Origin: Chitinophagaceae bacterium
GTDB lineage: Bacteria; Bacteroidota; Bacteroidia; Chitinophagales; Chitinophagaceae
NCBI GenBank assembly: GCA_947446645.1
Contig: CANFHA010000010.1
Span: 62,001 to 126,000, forward strand
Reading direction: 5' to 3'
DNA length: 64,000 nucleotides
The notes under the pieces are model-generated. The model was not told where the DNA came from. It saw only the letters and a program-made list of their open reading frames with translations, and searched no databases. Position numbers and translations under genes: made by a program. Below are positions 17,881 through 26,286 of the stretch, one piece after another (position 1 is the stretch's first letter; every line of letters begins with the position of its first letter).

Positions 17881-17928
17881 TTTGCTATTACGATAAGTGT
17901 CGTACATTTGGATACGAAACAAATCGTA
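17881..17928 (+). promoter_or_regulatory. blaI-like promoter with two TACGA-N6-TCGTA dyads
   Basis: TTTG (17881-17884)-N18-TACATTTG (17903-17910); dyads at 17889-17904 and 17913-17928, immediately before ATG 17930. Confidence 0.75.
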
Positions 17929-17929
17929 C

Positions 17930-18313
17930 ATGGCTAAACAGGAAACAATACGGGCTACAGAAGCGGAACTTGAAATACTAAACATACTATGGGCCGGTGG
18001 TCCCGCAACTGTAAGAGAGGTGCACGAAAAGCTGGCACTTAAAAAGGACGCTGGGTACACTACTACGCTGAAGCAAATGCAGGTGATGCTGGAAAAGGAA
18101 TTGCTAAGCAGGACGGCGGAAGGGAAAGCGCATATATATGCCGCTATACCAGACAAACAAAAAACACAGGGACAAATAGTGCAGCGCATGATAGACTCTG
18201 TCTTCAGTGGCTCTGCCATGCAGCTGGTAATGCAGGCGCTGGGCAATCATAAGCCCAGCAAGGCAGAGCTGGCTATGATAAAAGAGTACCTGGATAAGAA
18301 AACAAAAAAGTAA
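17930..18313 (+). CDS. BlaI/MecI/CopY family transcriptional regulator
   Basis: TEAELEILNILWAGGPATVREVHEKLALKKDAGYTTTLKQMQVMLEKELLSRTAEGKAHIYAA. Confidence 0.93.
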   Translation: MAKQETIRATEAELEILNILWAGGPATVREVHEKLALKKDAGYTTTLKQMQVMLEKELLSRTAEGKAHIYAAIPDKQKTQGQIVQRMIDSVFSGSAMQLVMQALGNHKPSKAELAMIKEYLDKKTKK

Positions 18314-18349
18314 TTGGAATAAATTGTTCATTCGGAAAACCATTTGAGT

Positions 18350-19759
18350 ATGCACATCTGGATTCAATCACTATCGTGGACACTGATCTATGCACTGGCG
18401 CAGGGTTTACTGGTCTATGCGTCGTTGCGGCTGATCTTTAAGTTGGCACCGGGTACGCCATCAGCCACGCGGTACTATCTGTCGTTGTCTGCCCTCGCTA
18501 TATTGCTGGCATGGTTTGCCGACACGTGGTGGAGCCAGTACCATACTACGCTGCTTAGCGCAGAGCAGCTAAAATCGTTGGCTACAGGCGATACTACCAT
18601 CATATTGCTGCCTGCTGCCGGCACTGTAGATTATGTGACCCGTTTCAGGGCCGGGATGGAATCTGTAAGGGTTATTTTTCCCTGGCTATCGGGTGCTTAT
18701 TTATTAGGTCTTGGGTTCATGGTGCTACGTTTGTTTGCAGGCATGCGGCAGCTGTTCGCACTAAAAGCTAATGGTACTACTGCGCCGGATGCGATGCTGA
18801 ATGAACTGCTGGAAAGCCTGAAGAAGAAGATGCAATGGAATGCCCCTGTGAAGCTGCTTATTTCGGCCAGGGCCAGTGTTCCAATGGTTGTAGGCTTTCT
18901 GAAACCCATAATTCTATTGCCTGTGGCTACAGCAGCGCAGCTGAGTACCGCGCAAATAGAGACAATACTGCTACACGAGCTGGCACACTTGAAGCGGTAT
19001 GACTACCTCGTTAATATTCTGCAGACAGTTGTTGAGACCATACTCTTCTTTAACCCGTTTGTGTGGCTCGTATCTGGTATCTGCAGGCGTGAAAGAGAGT
19101 ATAGTTGTGATGACATGGTACTGCAGTACACCACTGAACCAATATCTTATGCAACGGCGCTTGCCGCACTCGCATCGCCCGATTTTACTTATTCGTCGGT
19201 TGTAGTTGCTGCCACCGGAGAGCCCACCCATTTGTTTAACCGTATAAAAAGAATCATGGAAATGAAAAAGAGAACATTCAGTTACAGCAGGACCTCTGCG
19301 GCCGTCCTCATTATCGCCATTATTGCCTGCCTAGCGGCATGGTTGCCATCGTCTGTTGCCCGGCCAAAAGATGATAAACCCACGAAAGTAAAACCGGAGA
19401 AAGTAGCCGAAGCGCAGAAGGCTCCTGATGCCACTGCCTCGCAGGACGCAATGGACAGCCAGTCAGAAGAGGGCAGGCTCGTGCAGCTGCTGATCAACGA
19501 TGGTCTTGTAAACCAGATAAAAGGTTTTGTGGTTGAGAAAAAACAAAGCAGTCTTTTCATCAACGGAGAAAAACAAGCCGAGGAAGTATCGAAAAAATAC
19601 TTGTCGACCATGACGCAGGAAAACATGAGAGTACAGGTTTTCTCTTTCTCAGAAAGGTTGAACATGCACCCCGATGCCAGCTTCCTGCAAATACTTTTGC
19701 CGGTATCACTGGAGTCGCCATGTGTAGATGTGAAGTCGAAGAGGAAGCCTGGATGCTAA
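18350..19759 (+). CDS. M56 family metallopeptidase (BlaR1-like integral membrane protease)
   Basis: N-terminal TM helices; SVPMVVGFLKPIILLP...TILLHELAHLKRYDYLVNILQ (HExxH); REREYSCDDMVL. Confidence 0.93.
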   Translation: MHIWIQSLSWTLIYALAQGLLVYASLRLIFKLAPGTPSATRYYLSLSALAILLAWFADTWWSQYHTTLLSAEQLKSLATGDTTIILLPAAGTVDYVTRFRAGMESVRVIFPWLSGAYLLGLGFMVLRLFAGMRQLFALKANGTTAPDAMLNELLESLKKKMQWNAPVKLLISARASVPMVVGFLKPIILLPVATAAQLSTAQIETILLHELAHLKRYDYLVNILQTVVETILFFNPFVWLVSGICRREREYSCDDMVLQYTTEPISYATALAALASPDFTYSSVVVAATGEPTHLFNRIKRIMEMKKRTFSYSRTSAAVLIIAIIACLAAWLPSSVARPKDDKPTKVKPEKVAEAQKAPDATASQDAMDSQSEEGRLVQLLINDGLVNQIKGFVVEKKQSSLFINGEKQAEEVSKKYLSTMTQENMRVQVFSFSERLNMHPDASFLQILLPVSLESPCVDVKSKRKPGC

Positions 19760-19835
19760 ACGTTACTTACGATTATTTTTGGAGTCTGAGCGTACCCGGT
19801 GGGTGCGCTTATTCTTATTTAGAGAACAAAATTAT

Positions 19836-19869
19836 TTTGTGGTTTAAATATTAATCGTAATTTTACGAT
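19836..19869 (+). promoter_or_regulatory. arsR promoter and operator
   Basis: TTTG (19836-19839)-N18-TAATTTTA; dyad ATCGTAA-tt-TTACGAT (19854-19869) covers the -7 region just before ATG 19874. Confidence 0.7.
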
Positions 19870-19873
19870 AGAT

Positions 19874-20203
19874 ATGGGCGCGAGTAAATCGGATCTTTTT
19901 ACTAAAAAGCAAAATGAAATAGCTGCAATGGCAAAGGCGATTGCACATCCAGCCCGCATAGCAATAATACAAGAGCTGCTTAAAGCCAACGCCTGCATAT
20001 GCGGCGACCTCGTAAACGATTTGGGTCTTGCACAGGCAACCATTTCACAGCACCTTAAGGAGCTGAAGAATGCCGGGCTTATACAAGGCACGGTAGAGGG
20101 TACAAGCATATGTTATTGCATAGATCCGAAAGTATGGGAAGTGTACAGAAAACAATTTGCCGGGTTGTTTGGGCAGATGCTCCCTGCTCAAAAATGCTGC
20201 TGA
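19874..20203 (+). CDS. arsR: ArsR-family metalloregulator
   Basis: KAIAHPARIAIIQELLKANACICGDLVNDLGLAQATISQHLKELKNAGLIQGTVEGTSICYCI; CxC motif and C-terminal CC. Confidence 0.92.
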   Translation: MGASKSDLFTKKQNEIAAMAKAIAHPARIAIIQELLKANACICGDLVNDLGLAQATISQHLKELKNAGLIQGTVEGTSICYCIDPKVWEVYRKQFAGLFGQMLPAQKCC

Positions 20204-20256
20204 TATTTTTTTACCAAAATCAATCGCAATATTGCAATAAAACAAAAACATAAACG

Positions 20257-21093
20257 ATGAATACGGACCAGGAGTTAAAGGAAATGGTAAGGCAGAAATA
20301 CAGCGAAATAGCACTGCAGGACAAAGAGACCAATGCCTCGTCCTGTTGTGGCTCCGGCTGCTGTAGTACAGAGGTATACAACATAATGAGTGATGACTAC
20401 AGCAAGCTGGAAGGATACCATTCTGATGCAGACCTGGGGCTTGGTTGCGGCCTGCCCACAGAGTTTGCACAAATAAGACCTGGTGATGTGGTTATAGACC
20501 TTGGCAGCGGTGCTGGCAACGACTGCTTTGTAGCGCGGTCTCAAACGGGTGAAAGCGGTAAAGTGATTGGCATCGACTTTACTGAGGCAATGATAGCCAA
20601 AGCAAGGGCGAACGCGGAAAAGATGAACTACCATAACGTGGAGTTCCGCCTCGGGGATATCGAGAAAATGCCCGTCACTGCCGGGTCTGCGAATGTAATA
20701 GTGAGTAACTGCGTGCTGAACCTTGTGCCGGCGAAAGCTAATGTCTTCAAAGAAATGTTCAGGGTGCTGAAGGCTGGCGGTCATTTCTGTATCTCCGATG
20801 TAGTGCTCGTTGGCGAGCTTCCGGATAGTTTGAAGAAGGTAGCTGAACTTTACGCAGGCTGCGTGAGTGGCGCCATTCAGAAGCGTGAATACCTGGACCT
20901 GGTAAAGCAGGCAGGCTTTGAGTCGCTGACAGTACAAAAGGAAAAGGAGATCATCATACCTGATGATATTCTCGAAAATTACTTGACGGCAGATGAGCTT
21001 AAATCTTTCAGGGACAGTAAAACAGGTATTTACAGCATCACTGTTTTTGCACGCAAACCCGATTGTTGTACACCCGGCTCAGGCTGCTGCTAG
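20257..21093 (+). CDS. arsM: Arsenite methyltransferase ArsM
   Basis: LGCGLPTEFAQIRPGDVVIDLGSGAGNDCFVA...SNCVLNLVP...CISDVV...YAGCVSGA; Cys-rich ends (SSCCGSGCC / DCCTPGSGCC). Confidence 0.93.
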   Translation: MNTDQELKEMVRQKYSEIALQDKETNASSCCGSGCCSTEVYNIMSDDYSKLEGYHSDADLGLGCGLPTEFAQIRPGDVVIDLGSGAGNDCFVARSQTGESGKVIGIDFTEAMIAKARANAEKMNYHNVEFRLGDIEKMPVTAGSANVIVSNCVLNLVPAKANVFKEMFRVLKAGGHFCISDVVLVGELPDSLKKVAELYAGCVSGAIQKREYLDLVKQAGFESLTVQKEKEIIIPDDILENYLTADELKSFRDSKTGIYSITVFARKPDCCTPGSGCC

Positions 21094-21120
21094 TATATTG
21101 GTAACTTAAAAACAAGTTCT

Positions 21121-21261
21121 ATGGAATACCTCAAAAGACATAAACGATTTGGTATAATAATACTGGGTATTGTTGCGCTCAATATGGCCTACGGTTTCGA
21201 CGCAAGATTTACCATTATTAACCTTATGTGGATACTTATCAGCGTAGTAAAAATAGACTAA
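21121..21261 (+). CDS. 46-aa predicted membrane microprotein in the ars operon
   Basis: MEYLKRHKRFGIIILGIVALNMAYGFDARFTIINLMWILISVVKID; stop overlaps the arsC start (TAATG). Confidence 0.65.
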   Translation: MEYLKRHKRFGIIILGIVALNMAYGFDARFTIINLMWILISVVKID

Positions 21262-21674
21262 TGAAGAACGTTTTAGTGCTCTGCACAGGTAACAGCTGCC
21301 GGAGCCAGATAGCAGAAGGGTATCTGCGTCATTTTGCAGGTACCAAGGCAAACATATATAGTGCAGGCATTGAGGCCCATGGTGTGAACCCCAGGGCTGT
21401 AGCAGCCATGCGCGAAGACGGGATCGATATATCAGCACACACATCTGATCATATAGACAAGTACCGGGACATTCCGTTTGATTTTGTAATAACGGTGTGC
21501 GACAATGCCAGGGAGAATTGTCCCTATTTTCCAACCAGCGCACAAAAATTTCACGAGAATTTTCCAGACCCTGCAAAAGCAAAGGGTACTGAAGATGAAA
21601 TTATGCAACAGTTTCGTGAGGTTCGGGATATGATAAGGGCGTATTGCAGGGCGTTTGTGGCGAACAATTTGTAA
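21261..21674 (+). CDS. arsC: Arsenate reductase (LMW protein tyrosine phosphatase / thioredoxin-coupled type)
   Basis: MKNVLVLCTGNSCRSQIAEGYLRHF (CX5R) ... FDFVITVCDNARENCPYFP. Confidence 0.93.
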   Translation: MKNVLVLCTGNSCRSQIAEGYLRHFAGTKANIYSAGIEAHGVNPRAVAAMREDGIDISAHTSDHIDKYRDIPFDFVITVCDNARENCPYFPTSAQKFHENFPDPAKAKGTEDEIMQQFREVRDMIRAYCRAFVANNL

Positions 21675-21705
21675 GATATTTCTGAAGGGAAATACGTTCG
21701 GGTTG

Positions 21706-23103
21706 TTACTCCACCACGATAACCTTTTTTGCGAAATGCTCAGCACCTATCGTAAACTTGAAAAAGTACATACCTGGCGTCGAGAGCTCAAGGTCATAAC
21801 GATGAGCGCCGCTCTGCTCCATTGAAGATATGGTTTGTACATCCTGGCCGAGTACATTGGAAATGTTTATCGTTACTTGTTGGGGAGTCATTAGTTGTAG
21901 GCTTATCATAACGCTGCCGTTACATGGGTTAGGGAAAATAGTAGTGTTGTTCTCCACTATCTTATCCACGCCTGCGAGGCCACAGCCGGCTACTGGCTGC
22001 AGAGAACCGCCCAGCGAAATGAAATCCTGGTAAAAGGATTGGTAGAACATGTTGGCAATGGTGTCGCTGTGGATGATGATTGTGTTTTCATCATTTTTAG
22101 AGTTTGCCGAAAATGTCCAGTTGTGCGAACCCGTGAGCACCAGCGGGTCGGAGCAGGTGTCCGAGGGGTCCACTATCAATGTTTTGGCATGATAGACGCC
22201 TGCGCCGCTGTATACCTTAAAATGGGTGCCGAGGCCAGCAGTAAGTATATCATAAGGGGAGTAGGAGTTACTGAAATTGTCGTTTATACCAGAGGCATAA
22301 ACGCCGCTATTGTACTTCGCTACGATCAGGTTGGCTTCTGTCGACTGGGTGAAGGTATACACGCCAAAATAGAGATCAGTATTTGCTGATGATATGGCCG
22401 ACTGAATACGGCTGTCCGTTCCATCAGATGGGCTGAAATATAGTTCCACCAGGTGGCCATCTATATGAAACAGGTGGGCGCCAAGGTCTGTTTTGTCTGC
22501 GCCGAATTTCGCAGCGGCTGCATTGGGCGTGGCTGTGCTGCTTCCCCACATCATATTAAATTCTGCGGTGTAGGCCTGCGCCAGTGGCGCATCCTGCAGG
22601 AACACCATATTGTTGTAGTCGCCGTACATCATGGCGCTGTTCCAGTCGTAAGAACCGGTCCACACTATTGCATCATCTGCATTAGATGAGTTGGCATCTA
22701 TAATGATGAATTTGTTGTGCATGATGCCGAGGTTATCGGTGCGGGGAAGGGTAGGGATGGCTGGGTTGAGGCCTAGCATGCCGTTATTGGTTATCGTACT
22801 GTCATAGATCCAGCGTACTGTTATGCCATGGGCGTAAGCGCTGTCTATGGCATCTGCAATACTTGTATAGGGCCCCCTGGTCGCATCCTGTACATATTCG
22901 AACTGGGCAATATCAATAGTGTGCTTTGCCCGCTTTATGTATGCACAGATAGTATCTGCAGATGAGCTGCCTGAAATGTAGGCTGCATCAACACCAGAAG
23001 ACACTGATGTATTTACCGGGTGATTGAAATAGACTTTTATCTTATTGCCAGCCAGTGCACTAAAAGATAGCAGGAGCGTTAATAGATTGATGATTAGTTT
23101 CAT
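21706..23103 (-). CDS. Secreted phospholipase D-like protein with T9SS type A sorting domain
   Basis: Two HKD-type motifs (IMHNKFIIIDAN, VYHAKTLIVDPSD...TGSHNWT); C-terminal IFPNPCNGSVMISL...GMYFFKFTIGAEHFAKKVIVVE. Confidence 0.92.
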   Translation of the reverse strand: MKLIINLLTLLLSFSALAGNKIKVYFNHPVNTSVSSGVDAAYISGSSSADTICAYIKRAKHTIDIAQFEYVQDATRGPYTSIADAIDSAYAHGITVRWIYDSTITNNGMLGLNPAIPTLPRTDNLGIMHNKFIIIDANSSNADDAIVWTGSYDWNSAMMYGDYNNMVFLQDAPLAQAYTAEFNMMWGSSTATPNAAAAKFGADKTDLGAHLFHIDGHLVELYFSPSDGTDSRIQSAISSANTDLYFGVYTFTQSTEANLIVAKYNSGVYASGINDNFSNSYSPYDILTAGLGTHFKVYSGAGVYHAKTLIVDPSDTCSDPLVLTGSHNWTFSANSKNDENTIIIHSDTIANMFYQSFYQDFISLGGSLQPVAGCGLAGVDKIVENNTTIFPNPCNGSVMISLQLMTPQQVTINISNVLGQDVQTISSMEQSGAHRYDLELSTPGMYFFKFTIGAEHFAKKVIVVE

Positions 23104-23221
23104 TGCTGCTGTTTGACGTAATTGCTAATTTAAGGTCAATAAATTGTAAAGCAGCAAAACTATCACCAATTCTTCTTAACAGCGGATAAACACCATTACT
23201 ATTCTGTTATGTTCATAGCCC

Positions 23222-24490
23222 TTAGTATACGGTAACTGCACTTGTCTGTACCAGCTGGTCAGATGTCAGCTTTACAAAGTAATATCCCTTTTCGAGAGAC
23301 ACGGAAACCTGCTGGTCTTTAATAAGTTGACTGAACGTGCTATGGTATACCTCTTTGCCGGTAACGTTATAAACGGAAATTACAGTGTTCGTCAGGTCGT
23401 GGTCTGCGGATAAATGTGTAATTCCTGAAGAAGGGTTAGGATACAAAGTGAAGTGCGCATTGTCTGCTGCAACGGAAGATACGCTCGTAGTTGAGGTTGG
23501 GTTTTTTGAAGCAAGCCATATGGTCATATTCATGATCAGCAACTGGTGATTGCCGGATGCATCGGCAAAGTAACCATTATATAGTGTGCAGGTTGGGTTA
23601 CCTGTGCCGTCGTCAGCGGGTGAACTATCTCCCATTGCGGCTACCTTACCCGAACCGTATCTTCCATAAGCAATCATTACGTTGCTATTGCCAGGTGTTG
23701 TTCCAGTCTTGAATATTACCCCTTTTACAGATGGGTTTTTTACCGGATCCAGGGTCATTGTAGTTCCACCAGCCCACTGCGCCTTAATAACATTGCCCAT
23801 TGGTCCGTGAATGATCGAGTCGGTGGCTGATGCGGAAACATTAGTTGTTGTTTGTGAAAAGTCAACGGTGTCGAACACAATCCCGAATGGGTTTGAAGTA
23901 ATTGTATTGTTTTTTAAAAGGTCGTTCCAGATATGAGGGGAGTCCCAACCATCACCATTGCGATCGCTGACATTATGATCAGCTATCATAAATAGACTAC
24001 CGCCGTTGTGTACAAAGTTTATTATTGCAGTCTTCTCGGCTGCAGTAAATACGAGGTTTGGCTCGTCTATAACATAGACATCGTAATGGCTGAGATCCTG
24101 GGCATTGCTGGTATTGCCGTAGGTGATCTGGCCATTCCATGGCAAAGTCTCTACTACGTAACCTTTCTTCGCACAGTCCACAGCCCATGCAGAAAGTGCT
24201 CCGCTCCAGTAGTTTTCTGAAGTACTGCTGGTAATGCCGCTCTGTGCAGGGGTAGGAACTTGTTGAGGATTGCTTTGGTGGCCAGATGAAGTAAGGTAGG
24301 GCCCGCCCGATCCGACACCTAGCGTAGTCGCATCATAGTCAATTACCCAATCTGCGTTACCAGCCATTTCGCCCTTGGTGGCATCAAACAGAATATGAAC
24401 TTGGGCACCCGCAGATGATACGAGGGCTGATAAAAATATAGTTGATAAAAAAGATCGTGTATACTTCTTGAAATTTGTATAGATATGCAT
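23222..24490 (-). CDS. Secreted T9SS type A protein with a GATase/DUF4350-like domain, function unknown
   Basis: Signal peptide; DVYVIDEPNLVFTAAEKTAIINFVHNGGSLFMIADHN...; C-terminal FTLYPNPSSGITHLSA...GYYFVKLTSDQ. Confidence 0.8.
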   Translation of the reverse strand: MHIYTNFKKYTRSFLSTIFLSALVSSAGAQVHILFDATKGEMAGNADWVIDYDATTLGVGSGGPYLTSSGHQSNPQQVPTPAQSGITSSTSENYWSGALSAWAVDCAKKGYVVETLPWNGQITYGNTSNAQDLSHYDVYVIDEPNLVFTAAEKTAIINFVHNGGSLFMIADHNVSDRNGDGWDSPHIWNDLLKNNTITSNPFGIVFDTVDFSQTTTNVSASATDSIIHGPMGNVIKAQWAGGTTMTLDPVKNPSVKGVIFKTGTTPGNSNVMIAYGRYGSGKVAAMGDSSPADDGTGNPTCTLYNGYFADASGNHQLLIMNMTIWLASKNPTSTTSVSSVAADNAHFTLYPNPSSGITHLSADHDLTNTVISVYNVTGKEVYHSTFSQLIKDQQVSVSLEKGYYFVKLTSDQLVQTSAVTVY

Positions 24491-24590
24491 TATGCCGCTT
24501 TTTGTAAAATAAGCGGCAAATTTAAGCACTTTTTACTAATTACTCTCTCCTGTGGATTATATTTTTGTTGTTATTGTTAATTGCTGATTG

Positions 24591-25310
24591 CTATTTCTTT
24601 AACCACTTTACCAGGTCGGTTAGTACATCTTTGCTAATTGAATGCCCCATTTCAGGATAAGAATGGAATTCAGGGTTTAGACCAAGCGTTTTAGTATAGT
24701 CGCACGCCGCTTTGCCGCTGGTATAGCTAATACGTTCGTCATTGCTGCCGTGTGATACGAATACCTTCAGTTTTCTTAGCGATTCACCATGTTTTACCAA
24801 TGGTTTTAGTGAGGGGTAAATGGTGCCGCTAAGCACAGCTATGCCGCGCAGCAAAGATGGATGAGTAAGCCCCACCTGGTAACTCATAATACCTCCCTGG
24901 CTAAATCCGGAGAGAAATACGTGCTTAGGGTCTGCGCTGTAATTTGTGGTTACCTGGCTTATGAACTCTTCTATCAGCTTGCGGCTGTTGGCAAGTTCAG
25001 CGGGTTTACCATCATGTACGCCGTTTATGTTCGTCATTTCATACCACTGGTAGCCGCCACCCGATAGTTCATAGGGTGCACGCGCAGACACGATAATGAA
25101 ATTTTTAGGCATAAAATTACGCAGCTCAAATAAGTCTTTTTCATCGCTGCCATAGCCATGCAGTAGTATGAGGATGGGCGGGTGTGCTGATTTTTCGGCA
25201 GGCAACTGAACGAGGTACTTAAGCGCAAGACCATCCTGCAAACCAGTTTGGGCAGATGCTTTTGTACCAACGAAGATTAGTGACAATAAAATAAAAGCCA
25301 GTTTATTCAT
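24591..25310 (-). CDS. Secreted alpha/beta hydrolase (carboxylesterase/phospholipase family)
   Basis: PPILILLHGYGSDEKDLFELRNFMP...HVFLSGFSQGGIMSYQVGLTHPSLL...VFVSHGSNDERI...YPEMGHSIS; start at MNKLAFILL. Confidence 0.9.
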   Translation of the reverse strand: MNKLAFILLSLIFVGTKASAQTGLQDGLALKYLVQLPAEKSAHPPILILLHGYGSDEKDLFELRNFMPKNFIIVSARAPYELSGGGYQWYEMTNINGVHDGKPAELANSRKLIEEFISQVTTNYSADPKHVFLSGFSQGGIMSYQVGLTHPSLLRGIAVLSGTIYPSLKPLVKHGESLRKLKVFVSHGSNDERISYTSGKAACDYTKTLGLNPEFHSYPEMGHSISKDVLTDLVKWLKK

Positions 25311-25351
25311 ATGTTTTGTCTTTCGTTTAGAAGAACGATAAAAGCATTTAT

Positions 25352-26233
25352 TTATTTCACCTGCGGTCTTTTGTATTTCCATCGCCTGTGAGACCATAAC
25401 CATATTTCGGGTTGGGCAATGATGTCTTTTTCAAGCATTCTGGTATGCAGCTCTGATATTTCTCCCTCTGCGGTTGCAGCGGGATTGTCAGTAAGGGTGG
25501 TGGCGTACATCTTATAGTAGCCTCTCTTTTTCCGTACTATTTTACAATACACAATAGGCAGGTTCAGTTTTTTTGAAATCTGCTCTGTTCCTTTGAATAC
25601 AGGTGTATCCTGGTTAAGGAACATCGTCCAGTAAGCTGTCTCAGGCATTGGGGTTTGGTCTGAAATGAAAACAGTAGCCGTGGTCTCGTGCTGACTGGCT
25701 ACTATGCCGCGGAAAGCAGTTTTCATGGGCAGCATACGGGTGCCAAACCGTGAACGCAGGCGGATCATTAGCCCATCGAAATATTTATTTGCAAGCGGAT
25801 GATACAGAACAACAAGCTGTTGCCTGCACAGCAGAGAGAACGGATGCCCTGCCCATTCCCAATTGCCGAGATGGCCCATAACCATGATAACACTTTTACC
25901 CTCGTCGGCATATTTTGAGAATAGCGCAAGACTTTCGGCATCGAATGAGCAATGCCTGATCATACTTTTTTTACTGATTGTCGCTATCTTAAGTACTTCA
26001 AAAATCAGATCGCAGAGGTAGTGGTAGAATTTTTTACAGATCAGATCAATTTCCGCATCTGTCTTTTTGGGAAACGACTTTCTAAGGTTTTCCAGGACTA
26101 CCTTTTTACGATAACCAAAGCAGTGATAAAGTAAAAAATAGACACAGTCAGAAAGTAAATACAATACCGGGAACGGTAGCAGCGAAATAAAGTAAATGAA
26201 AGGAAGCGCAATAAAGTATGCTACGGCGGCCAA
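25352..26233 (-). CDS. Lysophospholipid acyltransferase family protein (LpxL/HtrB-like)
   Basis: VIMVMGHLGNWEW...FISDQTPMPETAYW...WLWSHRRWKYKRP. Confidence 0.93.
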   Translation of the reverse strand: MAAVAYFIALPFIYFISLLPFPVLYLLSDCVYFLLYHCFGYRKKVVLENLRKSFPKKTDAEIDLICKKFYHYLCDLIFEVLKIATISKKSMIRHCSFDAESLALFSKYADEGKSVIMVMGHLGNWEWAGHPFSLLCRQQLVVLYHPLANKYFDGLMIRLRSRFGTRMLPMKTAFRGIVASQHETTATVFISDQTPMPETAYWTMFLNQDTPVFKGTEQISKKLNLPIVYCKIVRKKRGYYKMYATTLTDNPAATAEGEISELHTRMLEKDIIAQPEIWLWSHRRWKYKRPQVK

Positions 26234-26286
26234 TAGAAATTATTTGTCCAAAAATATATAATTTATGGCAAAGATCTGGCCGCAAA

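Noticed and set aside
18350-19759. Beta-lactam resistance locus (blaI/blaR1)
   Set aside because: No beta-lactamase or PBP2a-like gene adjacent and no penicillin-sensor domain.
20275-20937. 220-aa antisense ORF opposite arsM
   Set aside because: Shadow ORF; arsM is well supported.
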